The notes beneath the pieces are model-generated. The model did not search any database. It was not told where the DNA came from and saw only the letters and a list, made by a program, of their open reading frames with translations. Source: Palsa-504 sp963744005 (GTDB lineage: Bacteria > Actinomycetota > Actinomycetes > Streptosporangiales > Streptosporangiaceae). From it: 64,000 bases of DNA. The DNA lies in NCBI GenBank assembly GCA_963744005.1, contig CAVURU010000004.1, forward strand, positions 868,001 through 932,000. The letters are read 5' to 3'. Shown in pieces: positions 14,616 to 23,646 of the stretch; position 1 is the first letter of the stretch, and the number at the start of each line of letters is the position of its first letter. A program made the position numbers and the translations under genes.

Positions 14616-16994
14616 GTGAGCGCGGACCAGATGGCGCTACGACCGGACGTGGCGGGCGGGCTCGACGGCGACGGAATCGCGGCGCGATGGGTCGGCGAGC
14701 GGGTCCTCCGGATCGAGGATCAGCGGATGATCACCGGCCACGGCCGGTACGTCGATGACCTCCAGAAGCCGGGGATGGTGCACGCCACGTTCGTGCGCAG
14801 CACCGTGGCCCGGGGCCGGATCCTGAACGTCGACGTCAGCCAGGCCCGCACCGCCGCCGGCGTGATCGCCGTGCTGACCGCGGCCGAGCTCAATCCGCGC
14901 TCCCGCATCCCGGCCGGGCGGGGCGCCGACCGCACCCCGCGCCGGGTGCTGGCCGACACCGACGTGCGCTACGTGGGCGAGCCCATCGTCATGGTCATCG
15001 CCGAATCGCGCTACCTGGCCGAGGACGCCGCCGAGCTGGTCGCGGTCGACATCGAGCCGGATCGCGCGGTGGTCACCATGGACCAGGCCCTGGCCACCGA
15101 CAGCCCGCTGGTGCACCCCGAGCTGCCCGACAACCTGGCCGGCGTGGTCCCGGCCGAGAGCGGCCCGGAGCTGGACGCGCTGTTCGACGGCGCGGCGCAC
15201 GTGTTCACCGAGACGTTCGGCCAGCACCGTTACGTGTGCGTGCCGATGGAATGCCGTGGCCTGGTCGCCGAGTGGGACGGGTGGGCTGAGCACCTCGAGG
15301 TCGTCATCGCCGGCCAGGGCGTGCACCCGCCCCGGCTGTTCTTCTCGCGGCTGCTGGGCATCGCCGAAGACGACATTCACGTGGTCATGGGCGATGTGGG
15401 CGGCGCGTTCGGCCAGAAGATCACCCCCCAGCGGGAGGACCAGGCCGTCGTCCTGGCCGCCGTCATGCTCAACGGGCGGCCGGTCAAGTGGATCGAGGAC
15501 CGGGCCGAGAACCTGATCAGCGGCGGTCACTCCCGCGAGGAGTCGCTCCAGGTCACGGCGGCCACCGACGAGAACGGCGTACTGCTGGCGGGCAAGGCCC
15601 ACCACATCGAGAACGTCGGTGCCTTCCCGGCCGGGACCAACGGGCAGATGGCGGCGTCGGCGGCCCGCATGTTCCCCGGGCCCTACCACTGGTCCGGGCC
15701 AGGCTCGGTCATCTACTCCGGCCAGGCCGTCTACTCCAACACCTGCGGCCACTGTGCCTACCGCGGCCCGTGGATGATGGAGACCACCGGCCGCGAGCAG
15801 ATGATGGACGTCATCGCCGCCCGGCTCGGCATCGACCCACTGGAGATCCGCCGCCGCAACGTGATCTCCCGCGACGAGCTGCCCTACCTGAGCGCGGCCT
15901 CGGTCCCGTACGACGCCATCAGCCCGGCTGAGACCCTCGAGCACGCGGCCGAGATGATCGGCTACGACCAGTTCCGCAAGGACCAGGAGCGGGCCCGCGC
16001 CGAAGGCCGGCTGGTCGGCATCGGCCTGTCGCTCTACATCGAGCCGCAGCGGGGTGACCTGGGCAGCTACGCGGCCTTGATCCGGGTGGAGCCCAGCGGC
16101 AAGGTCAACCTGTACATGGGGACGGGCAGCCACGGGCAGAGCATCGAGACCACGATGACCCAGATCGTCGCCGAAGAGATGGGCGTCAATATCGAGGACG
16201 TGCACTTCACCCAAGCCGACACCAATTCCACGCCGCAGGGCGCGATCACCGGCGGCAGCAAGACGGCCGGGGTGGCGGGCGGGGCGGCGCACCAGGCCGG
16301 GGCGGCCATGCGCGAGCGGGTGCTGGCCGTGGCTGCGCAGATGCTGGAGATCGACCCGGCCGACCTGGAGATGACCGACAGCGTGGCCCGGGTCAAGGGT
16401 GACCCGGAAAGCAAGGGCCTGTCTCTGGCCGAGGTCGCGGCGGCCGCCTATCTGCTCAACCCGGCCGCGCTGCCGCCGGGGGCCGAGCTCGGCCTGGAAG
16501 TATCCAGGCGGTATCACGCCCCGCAGTTCATGTTCTCCAACGCCTGCCACGCGGTGACGGTCGAGGTCGACCGGGACACCGGGATGGTGCACATCCTGCG
16601 CTACGTCATCTCCGAGGACTGCGGCGTCATGATCAACCCGAACGTGGTGGAGGGACAGACCGCCGGGGGAGTGATCCAGGGCATCGGCGGCGTCTTCTAC
16701 GAGCACTTCCGCTATGACGACGACGGCAACCCGACCACCACCACGTTCATGGACTACCTGCTGCCCACCGCGTCCGAGGTGCCGATCCTGGAGTACGGGC
16801 ACATCGTGACGCCCGGGCTGACCCCGGGCGGGCACAAAGGCCTGGGCGAGGGCGGCGCCATCGCCTCGCCCGCCGCCTTGATGAACGCGGTCCGCGACGC
16901 CCTGGCCCCGCTCGGCGTCGAGGTCACCGACCAGCCGCTGTCCCCGGACCGCGTCCTCGAGCTCATCGACCAGGCCCAGCCGGACGCCCGCTGA
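14616..16994 (+). CDS. Molybdenum hydroxylase large subunit (xanthine dehydrogenase/CoxL family)
   Basis: Molybdopterin-binding catalytic subunit, 792 residues from GTG 14616 (GAAGGGAG just upstream). The N-terminal domain begins WVGERVLRIEDQRMITGHGRY in two pieces, followed by YVGEPIVMVIAE. Mo-pterin contacts include GDVGGAFGQK, GTGSHGQ and the catalytic glutamate in GLGEGGAIASP (about residue 745). The active-site loop reads AYRGPW (381-386), neither the AYRCSFR of form I CO dehydrogenase nor the common AYRGAG. No gene for the FAD or 2Fe-2S subunits is adjacent, so partners must be encoded elsewhere. Substrate unknown, probably an aldehyde or N-heterocycle. Confidence 0.9.
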   Translation: MSADQMALRPDVAGGLDGDGIAARWVGERVLRIEDQRMITGHGRYVDDLQKPGMVHATFVRSTVARGRILNVDVSQARTAAGVIAVLTAAELNPRSRIPAGRGADRTPRRVLADTDVRYVGEPIVMVIAESRYLAEDAAELVAVDIEPDRAVVTMDQALATDSPLVHPELPDNLAGVVPAESGPELDALFDGAAHVFTETFGQHRYVCVPMECRGLVAEWDGWAEHLEVVIAGQGVHPPRLFFSRLLGIAEDDIHVVMGDVGGAFGQKITPQREDQAVVLAAVMLNGRPVKWIEDRAENLISGGHSREESLQVTAATDENGVLLAGKAHHIENVGAFPAGTNGQMAASAARMFPGPYHWSGPGSVIYSGQAVYSNTCGHCAYRGPWMMETTGREQMMDVIAARLGIDPLEIRRRNVISRDELPYLSAASVPYDAISPAETLEHAAEMIGYDQFRKDQERARAEGRLVGIGLSLYIEPQRGDLGSYAALIRVEPSGKVNLYMGTGSHGQSIETTMTQIVAEEMGVNIEDVHFTQADTNSTPQGAITGGSKTAGVAGGAAHQAGAAMRERVLAVAAQMLEIDPADLEMTDSVARVKGDPESKGLSLAEVAAAAYLLNPAALPPGAELGLEVSRRYHAPQFMFSNACHAVTVEVDRDTGMVHILRYVISEDCGVMINPNVVEGQTAGGVIQGIGGVFYEHFRYDDDGNPTTTTFMDYLLPTASEVPILEYGHIVTPGLTPGGHKGLGEGGAIASPAALMNAVRDALAPLGVEVTDQPLSPDRVLELIDQAQPDAR

Positions 16995-17093
16995 CCCCGG
17001 GGCCCAGCCGGACGTCCGCTGACCGGTCCCTGACACCCTCGGCTGGCCGTTTGCGGTCATCTCATGCGGCTTCCGAGCCGCGGCCCAGAAATG

Positions 17094-17141
17094 TCAGAGC
17101 CCGGATTTAGTATCGAATAAATCATTCAATACGGGCTCTGA
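17094..17141. repeat. Inverted repeat between hydroxylase and DUF222 genes
   Basis: Perfect 10-nt arms TCAGAGCCCG (17094-17103) and CGGGCTCTGA (17132-17141), with a second imperfect inner dyad (GTATCGAAT / ATTCAATAC). The loop is AT-rich in a very GC-rich setting. It could be a terminator for the upstream gene, a 5' leader hairpin, or a regulator site for the DUF222 gene that starts 34 bp later. Confidence 0.55.
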
Positions 17142-17174
17142 TCCGTGGTCTGCGCCGTGGGAGGTGAGGACCGC

Positions 17175-18788
17175 ATGGGTGACAACGCTCCGCCGGCCAG
17201 TGCTGCCGAGGCGATGGACATGGCCCTCACCGGCCTGAAGGGCCTCGCTTCCGCCGATCCCACCACGCTGCCGGCGTCGGTTCAGGCGGAGATCTTGCGG
17301 GCTCTGGAGCAGGTGAACGCGATTGGCGTCGCGGCCCAGGCGTATTTCCTGGCCGCGTTCACCTCCGGGCCGGGCTACAGCCAGGACGCGGACTACAGCC
17401 CCAAAGCGTGGCTGATCCACAAGACCGGCATCACCAAAGGCGCCGCCCGCACCCGCATGAGCTGGGCCCGCCGCACCAACGGCCACCCCACCGTGCTCCT
17501 GGCCCTGGCTGAGGGCACCATCGTGAGTGCGTCGATGGCCGGGCTGATCTGCGGCTGGTCGGACCGGCTCCCGCCGGATTGCCGGGCCGCGGCGGATGAG
17601 ATCCTGATCGCCGCGGCCCGGGCCGGGGCTACCCAGGCGGAGCTGGCCGGGCTGGCCGAGGAGATCTACGTCCGGTCCCGGCCCGGCCGCGACGATGACC
17701 CGGAACCAGACTTCGAGGACCGGCAGGTCCGGGTGGAGACCACGTTCGGCGGCGCCGGGGTCATCACCGGAGACCTCACCCCCGGATGCACGGCCATCGT
17801 GACCGCCGTGCTGGAGTCGCTGTCCGCCCCGGCCGGCGCGGAGGACACCCGGACCCGGGAGCAGCGCTACCACGACGCGCTGGAAGAGGCTATGCGCCGG
17901 CTGATTGCCTCCGGGCTGCTGCCGGCCCGGGCCGGGCAGCCGACCAGGGCCCTGGTCCTTATGGCGCTGGCCGAGCTCCGCGCCGGCCCGGACGGCTCGG
18001 CCCTGGAAACGGTCTGGATCACCGAGATGCAGATCCGGTGGGCCGCCCGCCGCGCCGAGGCCGCCGACGGCAACGGCGGCGACGGGGCCGCCTGGCTGGA
18101 CGGCGACGACGCCCGGGCCGCGGCCTGCGACGCGACCCTGGTGCCGGTGGTCACCGGCGAGGTCAACATCACCGTCCTGGATGACCTGGTCCAGCTCTGC
18201 CTGCAGCTCGCGGGCCACGGCTGGCACCGCGCCTGCCAGGCCACCAGCCAGGACCCGCACCCCGCCCCGCCGTCCGCTACCGAGGACCCGCACGGCACCG
18301 CGGCCCCCGCCGGGTCATCGACTGGCCTGGAGCACCTCACCGCCATGTCCCGGGCGGCGCTGGAGCGGGCCATCATCGGCAAGGCTGTCGACCTGCTGTC
18401 CGGCCCCGGCGGCCTCGCGAGCTTCCTGCGGACCAGGCAGCTCGGCGCCCGCCTGGCCGGCCCGAGCCTGCCCCTGGATATCGGGGTCAGCTCGACCATC
18501 CCGGCCGGGATCCGGACCGCCGTGATCCTGCGGGACCGCAAATGCCGGTGGCCGGGCGGCTGCGAGCAGCCCGCCGCGGCCTGCCAGGTCCACCACGTCA
18601 GACACCAGGCGGACGGCGGCCCCACCAGCGTGGCCGGCTGCGTCCTGCTCTGTAACTACCATCACCAGGTCGTCATCCACCGGCAAGGCTGGACCCTGGT
18701 CCTGAACCCCGACGGCACCACCACCGCCTGGAACCCTAAACGGACCAAGATCCTGCACAGCCACGCCCCGCCCGCGAGGGCGGGGTAA
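17175..18788 (+). CDS. DUF222 / HNH endonuclease domain protein (13E12 family)
   Basis: Protein of 537 residues from ATG 17175, preceded by GGGAGGTGAGG. The N-terminal two thirds are DUF222 (LKGLASADPTTLPASVQAEI, then AWLIHKTGITKGAARTRM, typical of REP13E12 proteins). The C-terminal HNH nuclease has CRWPGGCEQP, CQVHHVRHQADGG, CVLLCNYHHQ and VIHRQGW, with all Cys and His residues of the zinc and catalytic centre. Such proteins are often multicopy in actinobacterial genomes and linked with mobile regions; their role is not settled. A hairpin overlapping the stop may end transcription. An inverted repeat precedes the gene. Confidence 0.9.
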   Translation: MGDNAPPASAAEAMDMALTGLKGLASADPTTLPASVQAEILRALEQVNAIGVAAQAYFLAAFTSGPGYSQDADYSPKAWLIHKTGITKGAARTRMSWARRTNGHPTVLLALAEGTIVSASMAGLICGWSDRLPPDCRAAADEILIAAARAGATQAELAGLAEEIYVRSRPGRDDDPEPDFEDRQVRVETTFGGAGVITGDLTPGCTAIVTAVLESLSAPAGAEDTRTREQRYHDALEEAMRRLIASGLLPARAGQPTRALVLMALAELRAGPDGSALETVWITEMQIRWAARRAEAADGNGGDGAAWLDGDDARAAACDATLVPVVTGEVNITVLDDLVQLCLQLAGHGWHRACQATSQDPHPAPPSATEDPHGTAAPAGSSTGLEHLTAMSRAALERAIIGKAVDLLSGPGGLASFLRTRQLGARLAGPSLPLDIGVSSTIPAGIRTAVILRDRKCRWPGGCEQPAAACQVHHVRHQADGGPTSVAGCVLLCNYHHQVVIHRQGWTLVLNPDGTTTAWNPKRTKILHSHAPPARAG

Positions 18789-18795
18789 AACCCCG
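18781..18795. terminator. Short hairpin between convergent genes
   Basis: CGGGG and CCCCG arms (18781-18785, 18791-18795) flank TAAAA, which includes the HNH gene stop codon. It lies between convergent genes and could act in both directions. The stem is short and there is no U-tract, so support is weak. Confidence 0.35.
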
Positions 18796-18803
18796 GCCGG
18801 TAC

Positions 18804-19235
18804 TCAGCCGCGGGACGGCAGCACCACCACGGCCCGGCCCGGAGCCGTCTTCTCCTCGTTCTGGTTCACCACGTTGATGTCCAGCATGATGAGGTTCTCG
18901 CCGTTCTCCTGCTTCTTGTCCGTGACCACGCCCGTCGTGCGCAGCACGTCGTGCTTGTGGTTGATCGCCCGGAACTGCAGCGACAGGTCACGGATCTCCG
19001 CCTCGTCGCCCGCCCACTCGCGCAGCGCGTTGAGGATGTAGGCCCAGCGCAAGTTGCCCATGCCGAACGCCTCGCCCTGACCCGCTGCCTTGCCCGCCTC
19101 GTCGTCCATGTGGACGTAGACGAACTCCTCGTTGACCGCCGCGTACCGGTTCCAGTTCATGAAGTCGGTCTCGCGCTCGAACGCCGGGACCTCCTGGCCG
19201 ATCTCGATGTCCTCGAAAAACACGTTGTACGTCAT
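18804..19235 (-). CDS. MaoC-like acyl-CoA hydratase subunit
   Basis: Hot-dog fold protein of 143 residues, similar to the MaoC half of actinobacterial (R)-specific enoyl-CoA hydratase pairs such as ChsH1. It starts MTYNVFFEDIEIGQEVP, continues with the hydratase region NRYAAVNEEFVYVHMDDEAG where a canonical (R)-hydratase motif would hold D and H, then FGMGNLRWAYILNAL and the C-terminal strand segment. The conserved His of the usual motif is displaced (HMDDE), so it may be the partner rather than the catalytic chain. It follows the FAS1-like dehydratase gene by 51 bp in the same direction; the two probably form a heterodimer. Confidence 0.85.
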   Translation of the reverse strand: MTYNVFFEDIEIGQEVPAFERETDFMNWNRYAAVNEEFVYVHMDDEAGKAAGQGEAFGMGNLRWAYILNALREWAGDEAEIRDLSLQFRAINHKHDVLRTTGVVTDKKQENGENLIMLDINVVNQNEEKTAPGRAVVVLPSRG

Positions 19236-19286
19236 GCTCGCCTTGCCCCTGCCTGTGACCTGAGTAACTGAGTAACGAAGCCCGGC

Positions 19287-19781
19287 CTAGTACCGGATGC
19301 CGGTGGAGATGCGCGTCTTGACCAGCTCGCCGCTCTGGTTGCGCCATTCGGTCTCGGTGTAGGAGAACAGCGTGAGGCCGTTACGGCCCTGCCGTTCCTC
19401 CCAGTGCGACAGCCGGGTCCGGCTGGTGATGACGTCACCGGGCCGCACCCGCACCCCGAACGTGTCAGCCTGGCCGCCGTTCAGGATGTTCTGGCCCTTC
19501 TTGGGCGTCTGCCCGGGCACCGCCCCGGCCGGCTTGAAGTCGCCCTTCGGGATCGGCCAGGCGAACGGATTGAAATCCTCCGGCGCCACGATGCCGCCGA
19601 ACTTCGTGGTCTTCGCGTAGTCCGCATCCCAGAAAAGCTTGGGCGGCGTCAGCGGCCAGTACACCGCAATGGCCCATTTCCGGATATCGGATTCAGATAC
19701 TGGGTACGAAACCGTTTCCGGCCCCCAGACGCCTTTCTGCTGTTCCATTTCCGGCGTGACAAGAGTGTCGACTTCGGTCAC
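19287..19781 (-). CDS. FAS1-like dehydratase (MaoC N-terminal domain) protein
   Basis: Partner of the MaoC gene, 164 residues from GTG 19781 (AGAGAGGACC upstream). The FAS1-like dehydratase fold is recognised from YPVSESDIRKWAIAVYWP, APEDFNPFAWPIPKG, GGQADTFGVRVRPGD and the ending YTETEWRNQSGELVKTR. A family (R)-hydratase heterodimer acts on alpha,beta-unsaturated acyl-CoAs in beta-oxidation, especially of steroid side chains (ChsH1-ChsH2). The upstream region carries a TTGACA promoter and a 17-bp block shared with the acyl-CoA dehydrogenase gene at 32.7 kb, suggesting both belong to one regulon. Substrate is inferred only from context. Confidence 0.86.
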   Translation of the reverse strand: MTEVDTLVTPEMEQQKGVWGPETVSYPVSESDIRKWAIAVYWPLTPPKLFWDADYAKTTKFGGIVAPEDFNPFAWPIPKGDFKPAGAVPGQTPKKGQNILNGGQADTFGVRVRPGDVITSRTRLSHWEERQGRNGLTLFSYTETEWRNQSGELVKTRISTGIRY

Positions 19782-20594
19782 GGTGGTCCTCTCTGCCCTC
19801 GCGCGGCCGACGGCCGGGCCCGTGAGACCCGCCGGGCCCCTTCGCCCGCCTCTCCGTCGCGGGGCCGGCACCAGCCGTGACGCCCTGCGAGGAGAGTGAA
19901 ATACGTTATGGTTATCAACTTCTGAGCGAACCACGCGCACCACCGGCTGTCAACGGCCCGGCGTGCGCCTGGCCCGGTCCAGAACCAGTTCTCGCTAGGC
20001 CTGCCACCCCGTGGCGGCCCCGGCCGGGACGGCGTCCGGTCCGGGAACGCCGGACCCCGATTTTCCAGCCCTTATTCTTACCAGGCGAAAATTTCCCAGC
20101 GTGTCACGGGTGCGACCGCCGTGCCTCAGGCCAGCAGAATCTCGATTCTGAATTTCCGCTTTTTGTGTCTCATCGTGCCCAGCCGCTCCCCGTCGCTATA
20201 GCAGCCGATACCGCTGTTGACTGAAACCAGAACCGAGTGTCATCATGAGCCCAAAGCAGCGGCTCACCCAGCGGGAGCAGCAATGGCGCAGCGCACCGAC
20301 GTCTCATGGCTGGCGAAATTTCGGCTCGCTCACCGATCGCAGCAGCGGTCAGGCTAAGCCTGCCGTCGACCACCCGCTGACCGCGGGAATCATCACCGGC
20401 CTGGATTTCCGGGCCTTCGCGAAATGGCAGTCCGTCACTCGCTCCTGCCCGAATGAAACTCTCATGAAGTGAATTAGCCAGCCCTTACAACAGCAGCGGC
20501 ACGAATCCGACGTGCCGTCCGACCCGGGCGAAAAGCGCCCAGCCCCGTTGTACAGCCACCCCCTGAAACCGGATGGCAGCAAGGAGAACTGAAC
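19782..20594. other. Non-coding control region between divergent catabolic genes
   Basis: 813 bp without a convincing gene. It holds the minus-strand promoter at 19895-19953, a perfect 12-nt palindrome AGAACCAGTTCT at 19981-19992, and a CAGAAT/ATTCTG dyad at 20135-20150. The AGGAGA ribosome site of the MFS gene lies at the right end. The region from about 20030 to 20480 is less GC-rich than the flanks. I see no tRNA or small ORF with a ribosome site. Confidence 0.6.
19895..19953 (-). promoter_or_regulatory. Promoter and conserved block of the MaoC/FAS1-like operon
   Basis: On the minus strand, TTGACA (19953-19948), 17-nt spacer, TTCGCT (19930-19925), then a 17-bp block (19911-19895) reading CCATAACGTATTTCACT. 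The same arrangement, with 15 of 17 block positions identical, occurs at 32785-32841 before the acyl-CoA dehydrogenase gene. The -10 is far from consensus, which suggests an activator or a different sigma factor. Confidence 0.6.
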
Positions 20595-22010
20595 ATGGCA
20601 CAGGAGACCTCGGGATCCGGGGCCGCCGCCACCAGCGGCACTACCCTGGTCATCCCCGGCGAGATGGCCGCCCGCGTCGACCGCCTGCCGATGAGCGGGA
20701 TGGCCTGGGAGATCTGCCTGATCGTGCAGATCGGCTGGGCGACCGCGGTGTCCACCGACGCCATCGCGGCCCGGATGTACCCGTTCGTGTGGCTGCCCGC
20801 CAAGGAGATCACCCACAGCCAGTACGACGTCCTGTACGCCCTGGAGGTCGGGATCGGCATCCTGATCGGCGGTTACGCCATGGGCTGGCTGTCGGACAAG
20901 ATCGGCCGCCGTCCGTCGCTGATCCTGTCCACGGCGCTGGCTGCCGTGTTCATCTGGCCTTTCGCGTACGTGACGAACTACCCGGCGCTGGCCCTGCTGT
21001 CGATCGGCAGCACTCTCGGGATCGGCGGCTACCTGGCCATCAACGTGGTCTACATGAGCGAGATCATGGGGCCGACGGTCCGCCCCCGGATCATGATGGT
21101 CGCCCAGACCGTCTGCATCTTCCTGCTGCTGGTCGTCCTGGGCGGCATCATCCCGCACTACTGGTTCCCCAGTCAGTACCACGCCTACCTGTGGCTGCTG
21201 GCCGGGCTGAACGTCCTGGTCGCGATCTACCTGGTCTTCCGGATGCCCGAATCGCCACGCTGGCTGGAGGCTCGGGAACGCCGGGACGCGGCTCGTCAGG
21301 TCGTGGAGCGGATGGAGGCCCGGGTCAGTAGGAACGGCCAGCGCGCGCTGCCCGAGCCCGACTTGACCCCGTACGAGGTGGTAGCCGAGGAGAAGACCAG
21401 CTGGCTGGCCCCGTTCGGCCGGCAGTACGTGGCCGCCACCGTCCTGCTGCTGGTGATCATGGCGCTCGGCTACGCGGGCATCGTGTACGGCGGCAACAGC
21501 CAGATCATCTTGTTCCTGATCGGTGACCGCGGTTTCGGCGCCGGCAGCGTCTTCGCCATCACCGCCTGGGCCGGGGTGGCCGCCTCCGCGGTCTACCTGC
21601 TCAACGCGTTCTTCGGCCAGCGGTTCGAGCGCAAGTGGACGCAGCTGTTCGGTGCGGCCCTGTTCGCCGGCTCCTACTGGGGCATGTACTCCTCGCACAG
21701 CAAAGCGGCCGTGACGACCTGGTTCATCCTGGCCAACGTCGGCGGGATCATGTGGCTGTGGAGCATGTACGTCTACATCCCCAACAACTACCCGACCCGG
21801 ATGCGGTCGCTGGGCACCGGCTGGACCGACGGCATCGGCCACGTCGGCGCCTGGGGCGGCGTGCTGATCGCCGGGCAGCTGTTCTCGGTGGCCTCGCCGC
21901 GGAGCTTCTTCTGGTTCATCACCATCCCGTGCGCGATCCTGCCCGCGGTCCTGCTCGCCATCTTCGGCAAGAACCAGCGCCGCCGCGCGCTGGAGGAACT
22001 GGCCCGCTAA
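20595..22010 (+). CDS. MFS transporter (sugar/organic-acid porter type)
   Basis: Twelve-helix major facilitator of 471 residues. The loop 2-3 signature GWLSDKIGRRPSL and the RMPESPRWLEARERRDAA segment after helix 6 mark the sugar-porter/SV2-like superfamily. A C-terminal-half counterpart is NNYPTRMRSLGTGWTDGIGH. ATG 20595 has AAGGAGA 9 nt upstream. It is divergent from the MaoC/FAS1-like pair, with tandem TetR genes following convergently, so it most likely imports the compound catabolised by this cluster. The specificity cannot be assigned from sequence. Confidence 0.9.
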   Translation: MAQETSGSGAAATSGTTLVIPGEMAARVDRLPMSGMAWEICLIVQIGWATAVSTDAIAARMYPFVWLPAKEITHSQYDVLYALEVGIGILIGGYAMGWLSDKIGRRPSLILSTALAAVFIWPFAYVTNYPALALLSIGSTLGIGGYLAINVVYMSEIMGPTVRPRIMMVAQTVCIFLLLVVLGGIIPHYWFPSQYHAYLWLLAGLNVLVAIYLVFRMPESPRWLEARERRDAARQVVERMEARVSRNGQRALPEPDLTPYEVVAEEKTSWLAPFGRQYVAATVLLLVIMALGYAGIVYGGNSQIILFLIGDRGFGAGSVFAITAWAGVAASAVYLLNAFFGQRFERKWTQLFGAALFAGSYWGMYSSHSKAAVTTWFILANVGGIMWLWSMYVYIPNNYPTRMRSLGTGWTDGIGHVGAWGGVLIAGQLFSVASPRSFFWFITIPCAILPAVLLAIFGKNQRRRALEELAR

Positions 22011-22057
22011 GCCGCTGGGCCGCCGGCTGTTCGGCCGCTGGCTCTTTCCCGAGGTGT

Positions 22058-22072
22058 CTCCGGTGGCCGGAG
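22058..22072. terminator. Weak hairpin after the MFS gene
   Basis: CTCCGG-TGG-CCGGAG hairpin between the MFS gene and the convergent TetR gene. It is GC-only, with no T-run, so it is only a candidate. Confidence 0.3.
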
Positions 22073-22118
22073 AGGGTGTCACCGGCGGCCCAGCCCCAGC
22101 CCTACCAATCAGCAACAA

Positions 22119-22755
22119 CTACACAGCGTGGACCGGTGGCGGGTCCGGAGTGCTCAGCGCGTAGCAGCCCATCCTGATGGCGAACCTCGCCTCAGCGGCC
22201 GAGGACACTCCGGCCAGCCACCGGCGGGTGGCCGCGGCGAAGACGTCGGCCACCATCCGCAGCCGCTGGCCCAGCTCGGGCGTGACCGGTCCGCCTGGCC
22301 GCCGCGACGTGCTCGAGGACCTGCATGTGAATCTGCCCGACCTCGGCGATGACCTGGCTGTACTCGGGCCGGGTGTCGCTCAGCGCTTTGCTCATGGCCG
22401 CGGTCAGCAGCTGGTCGCGCTGCTCGGCGCGGAACTCGCGCAGCAGATGGCTGGTCACCCGCTCCTGGACGGACCCGCCCGCGGGCGCCTCGGCCGAGAC
22501 CCGCCGCAGCGCGTTGGTGTAGCGGCTGTAGGCGATGGCCAGCAGCACGTGGTCCTTGGACGGGAAGTACCGGTACAGCGTGGCCAGTGAGACCCCGGCC
22601 CGTTCGGCCAGCTCCTTCATCTGCAGCGCTTCCTCGCCGCCGGTAGCCAGCATCGCCGTGGCCACCTGCAGCATCCGGGCGTGCCGGTCGTGCTGCGCCG
22701 GGGTCGAAGGAGTGGCCGGGATCGCGGCCCGCCGTACCGAATCCATTGCTCTCAC
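22119..22755 (-). CDS. TetR family regulator, first of a tandem pair (one frameshift)
   Basis: TetR repressor related to its neighbour at 22775-23431. The HTH is LQMKELAERAGVSLATLYRYF. As written the frame ends early at 22192 with a non-protein-like tail after LEHVAAARRTG. Removing one base (T at about 22296 on the plus strand) gives LEHVAAAGGPVTPELGQ, which matches VRHVATAGGPMTSQQQ of the paralogue, and continues through FAAATRRWLAGVSSAAEARF to TAG at 22119. The 637 nt minus one gives exactly 212 codons. It probably senses an acyl-CoA or steroid intermediate and represses the surrounding catabolic genes. Confidence 0.82.
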
Positions 22756-22774
22756 CTGGGCCTGTCGTGCTGGC

Positions 22775-23431
22775 CTATCCGGCGCGCTGGACGGCGATCT
22801 CCGGCACGGCCCGGTCCAGCTCCGCGTCCACCACCTCGTCGGGCAGCTCGAGCAGCTCGCACGAGGTCTCGATCTGGGACCGGGCCTCGGCCGCCGTGTA
22901 CCCTCCGGCCAGCCACCGCCGGGTCGCCCCGGCGCACATGTCCATGACCACCGACAGCAGCTTCTGCTGCTGGCTGGTCATCGGGCCGCCGGCCGTGGCC
23001 ACGTGCCGGACGAGCTGCATGTGCACGTGCTCGACGGTCTCGATCATCGCGCTGTAACTGCGCTCGGCGCTGTTCAGCACCTGCGTCAGGGCGCCGGTCA
23101 GCCGCTGCTCCCGCTCCATCGCGTGAAACTCGCGCATCAGGTGCTGTTGCACCCGCTCGCGGACCGTGCCCCCCGCCGGGACCTCGGCGAACACCTTGCG
23201 CGCGGCCTCCTCGTAGCGGACCAGGGACACCGCCAGCAGCACGTACTCCTTCGACGGGAAGTACCGGTACAACGTGGCCAGCGACACTCCCGCGCGCTGC
23301 GCCAGGTCCTTCATCTGCACGGCGTCCTTCCCCCCGGCGGACAGCGCCGCAGTGGCGGTGGCGACGACTCGGTCGTACCGCTCCTGCTGGGCGCGTGTCA
23401 CCGGAGTCACCGGCGATGTCGGCTGATTCAT
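22775..23431 (-). CDS. TetR family regulator, second of a tandem pair (KstR-like)
   Basis: Intact TetR repressor of 218 residues. N-terminal HTH: VQMKDLAQRAGVSLATLYRY, with the YFPSKEYVLLAV continuation typical of KstR-like regulators of lipid and steroid catabolism. The C-terminal ligand domain has GGPMTSQQQKLLSVVMDMC and GATRRWLAGGYTAAEAR. It shares most of its length with the neighbouring TetR, so the pair arose by tandem duplication. It is upstream of the other TetR on the same strand (19 bp gap) and the two may form heterodimers or bind separate operators. Confidence 0.92.
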   Translation of the reverse strand: MNQPTSPVTPVTRAQQERYDRVVATATAALSAGGKDAVQMKDLAQRAGVSLATLYRYFPSKEYVLLAVSLVRYEEAARKVFAEVPAGGTVRERVQQHLMREFHAMEREQRLTGALTQVLNSAERSYSAMIETVEHVHMQLVRHVATAGGPMTSQQQKLLSVVMDMCAGATRRWLAGGYTAAEARSQIETSCELLELPDEVVDAELDRAVPEIAVQRAG

Positions 23432-23646
23432 ATAGCTACTTTAGACGAGCGCCTGCACAGCAGCCTGCGGCCCGGTTCCGGGCCGGCCGCCGGCGCACCG
23501 CTCCGCCGCCGGGTCCGCTCCCGTAACCTTCGCCCGAACGGACCTCGGTTCCCGCCTCCGCTCCCGCCTCTCGCCCGCCGGTGGTCTCGCCCCGCCAGGC
23601 CCCAGCAGCCGGCCCTAACCCGGCCCGGCCCTAGCGCGGCTCGGCC

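Noticed and set aside
14637..17060. An 807-codon open frame on the minus strand opposite the molybdenum hydroxylase gene.
   Set aside because: It is the mirror of strong third-position GC in the real gene; its protein is rich in Gly, Arg, His and Asp without motifs, and the plus strand has clear family motifs.
19981..19992. AGAACCAGTTCT as a KstR operator.
   Set aside because: It has the AACnnGTT core but lacks the outer T and A of the KstR consensus, and it is not repeated at other cluster promoters; kept only as a palindrome.
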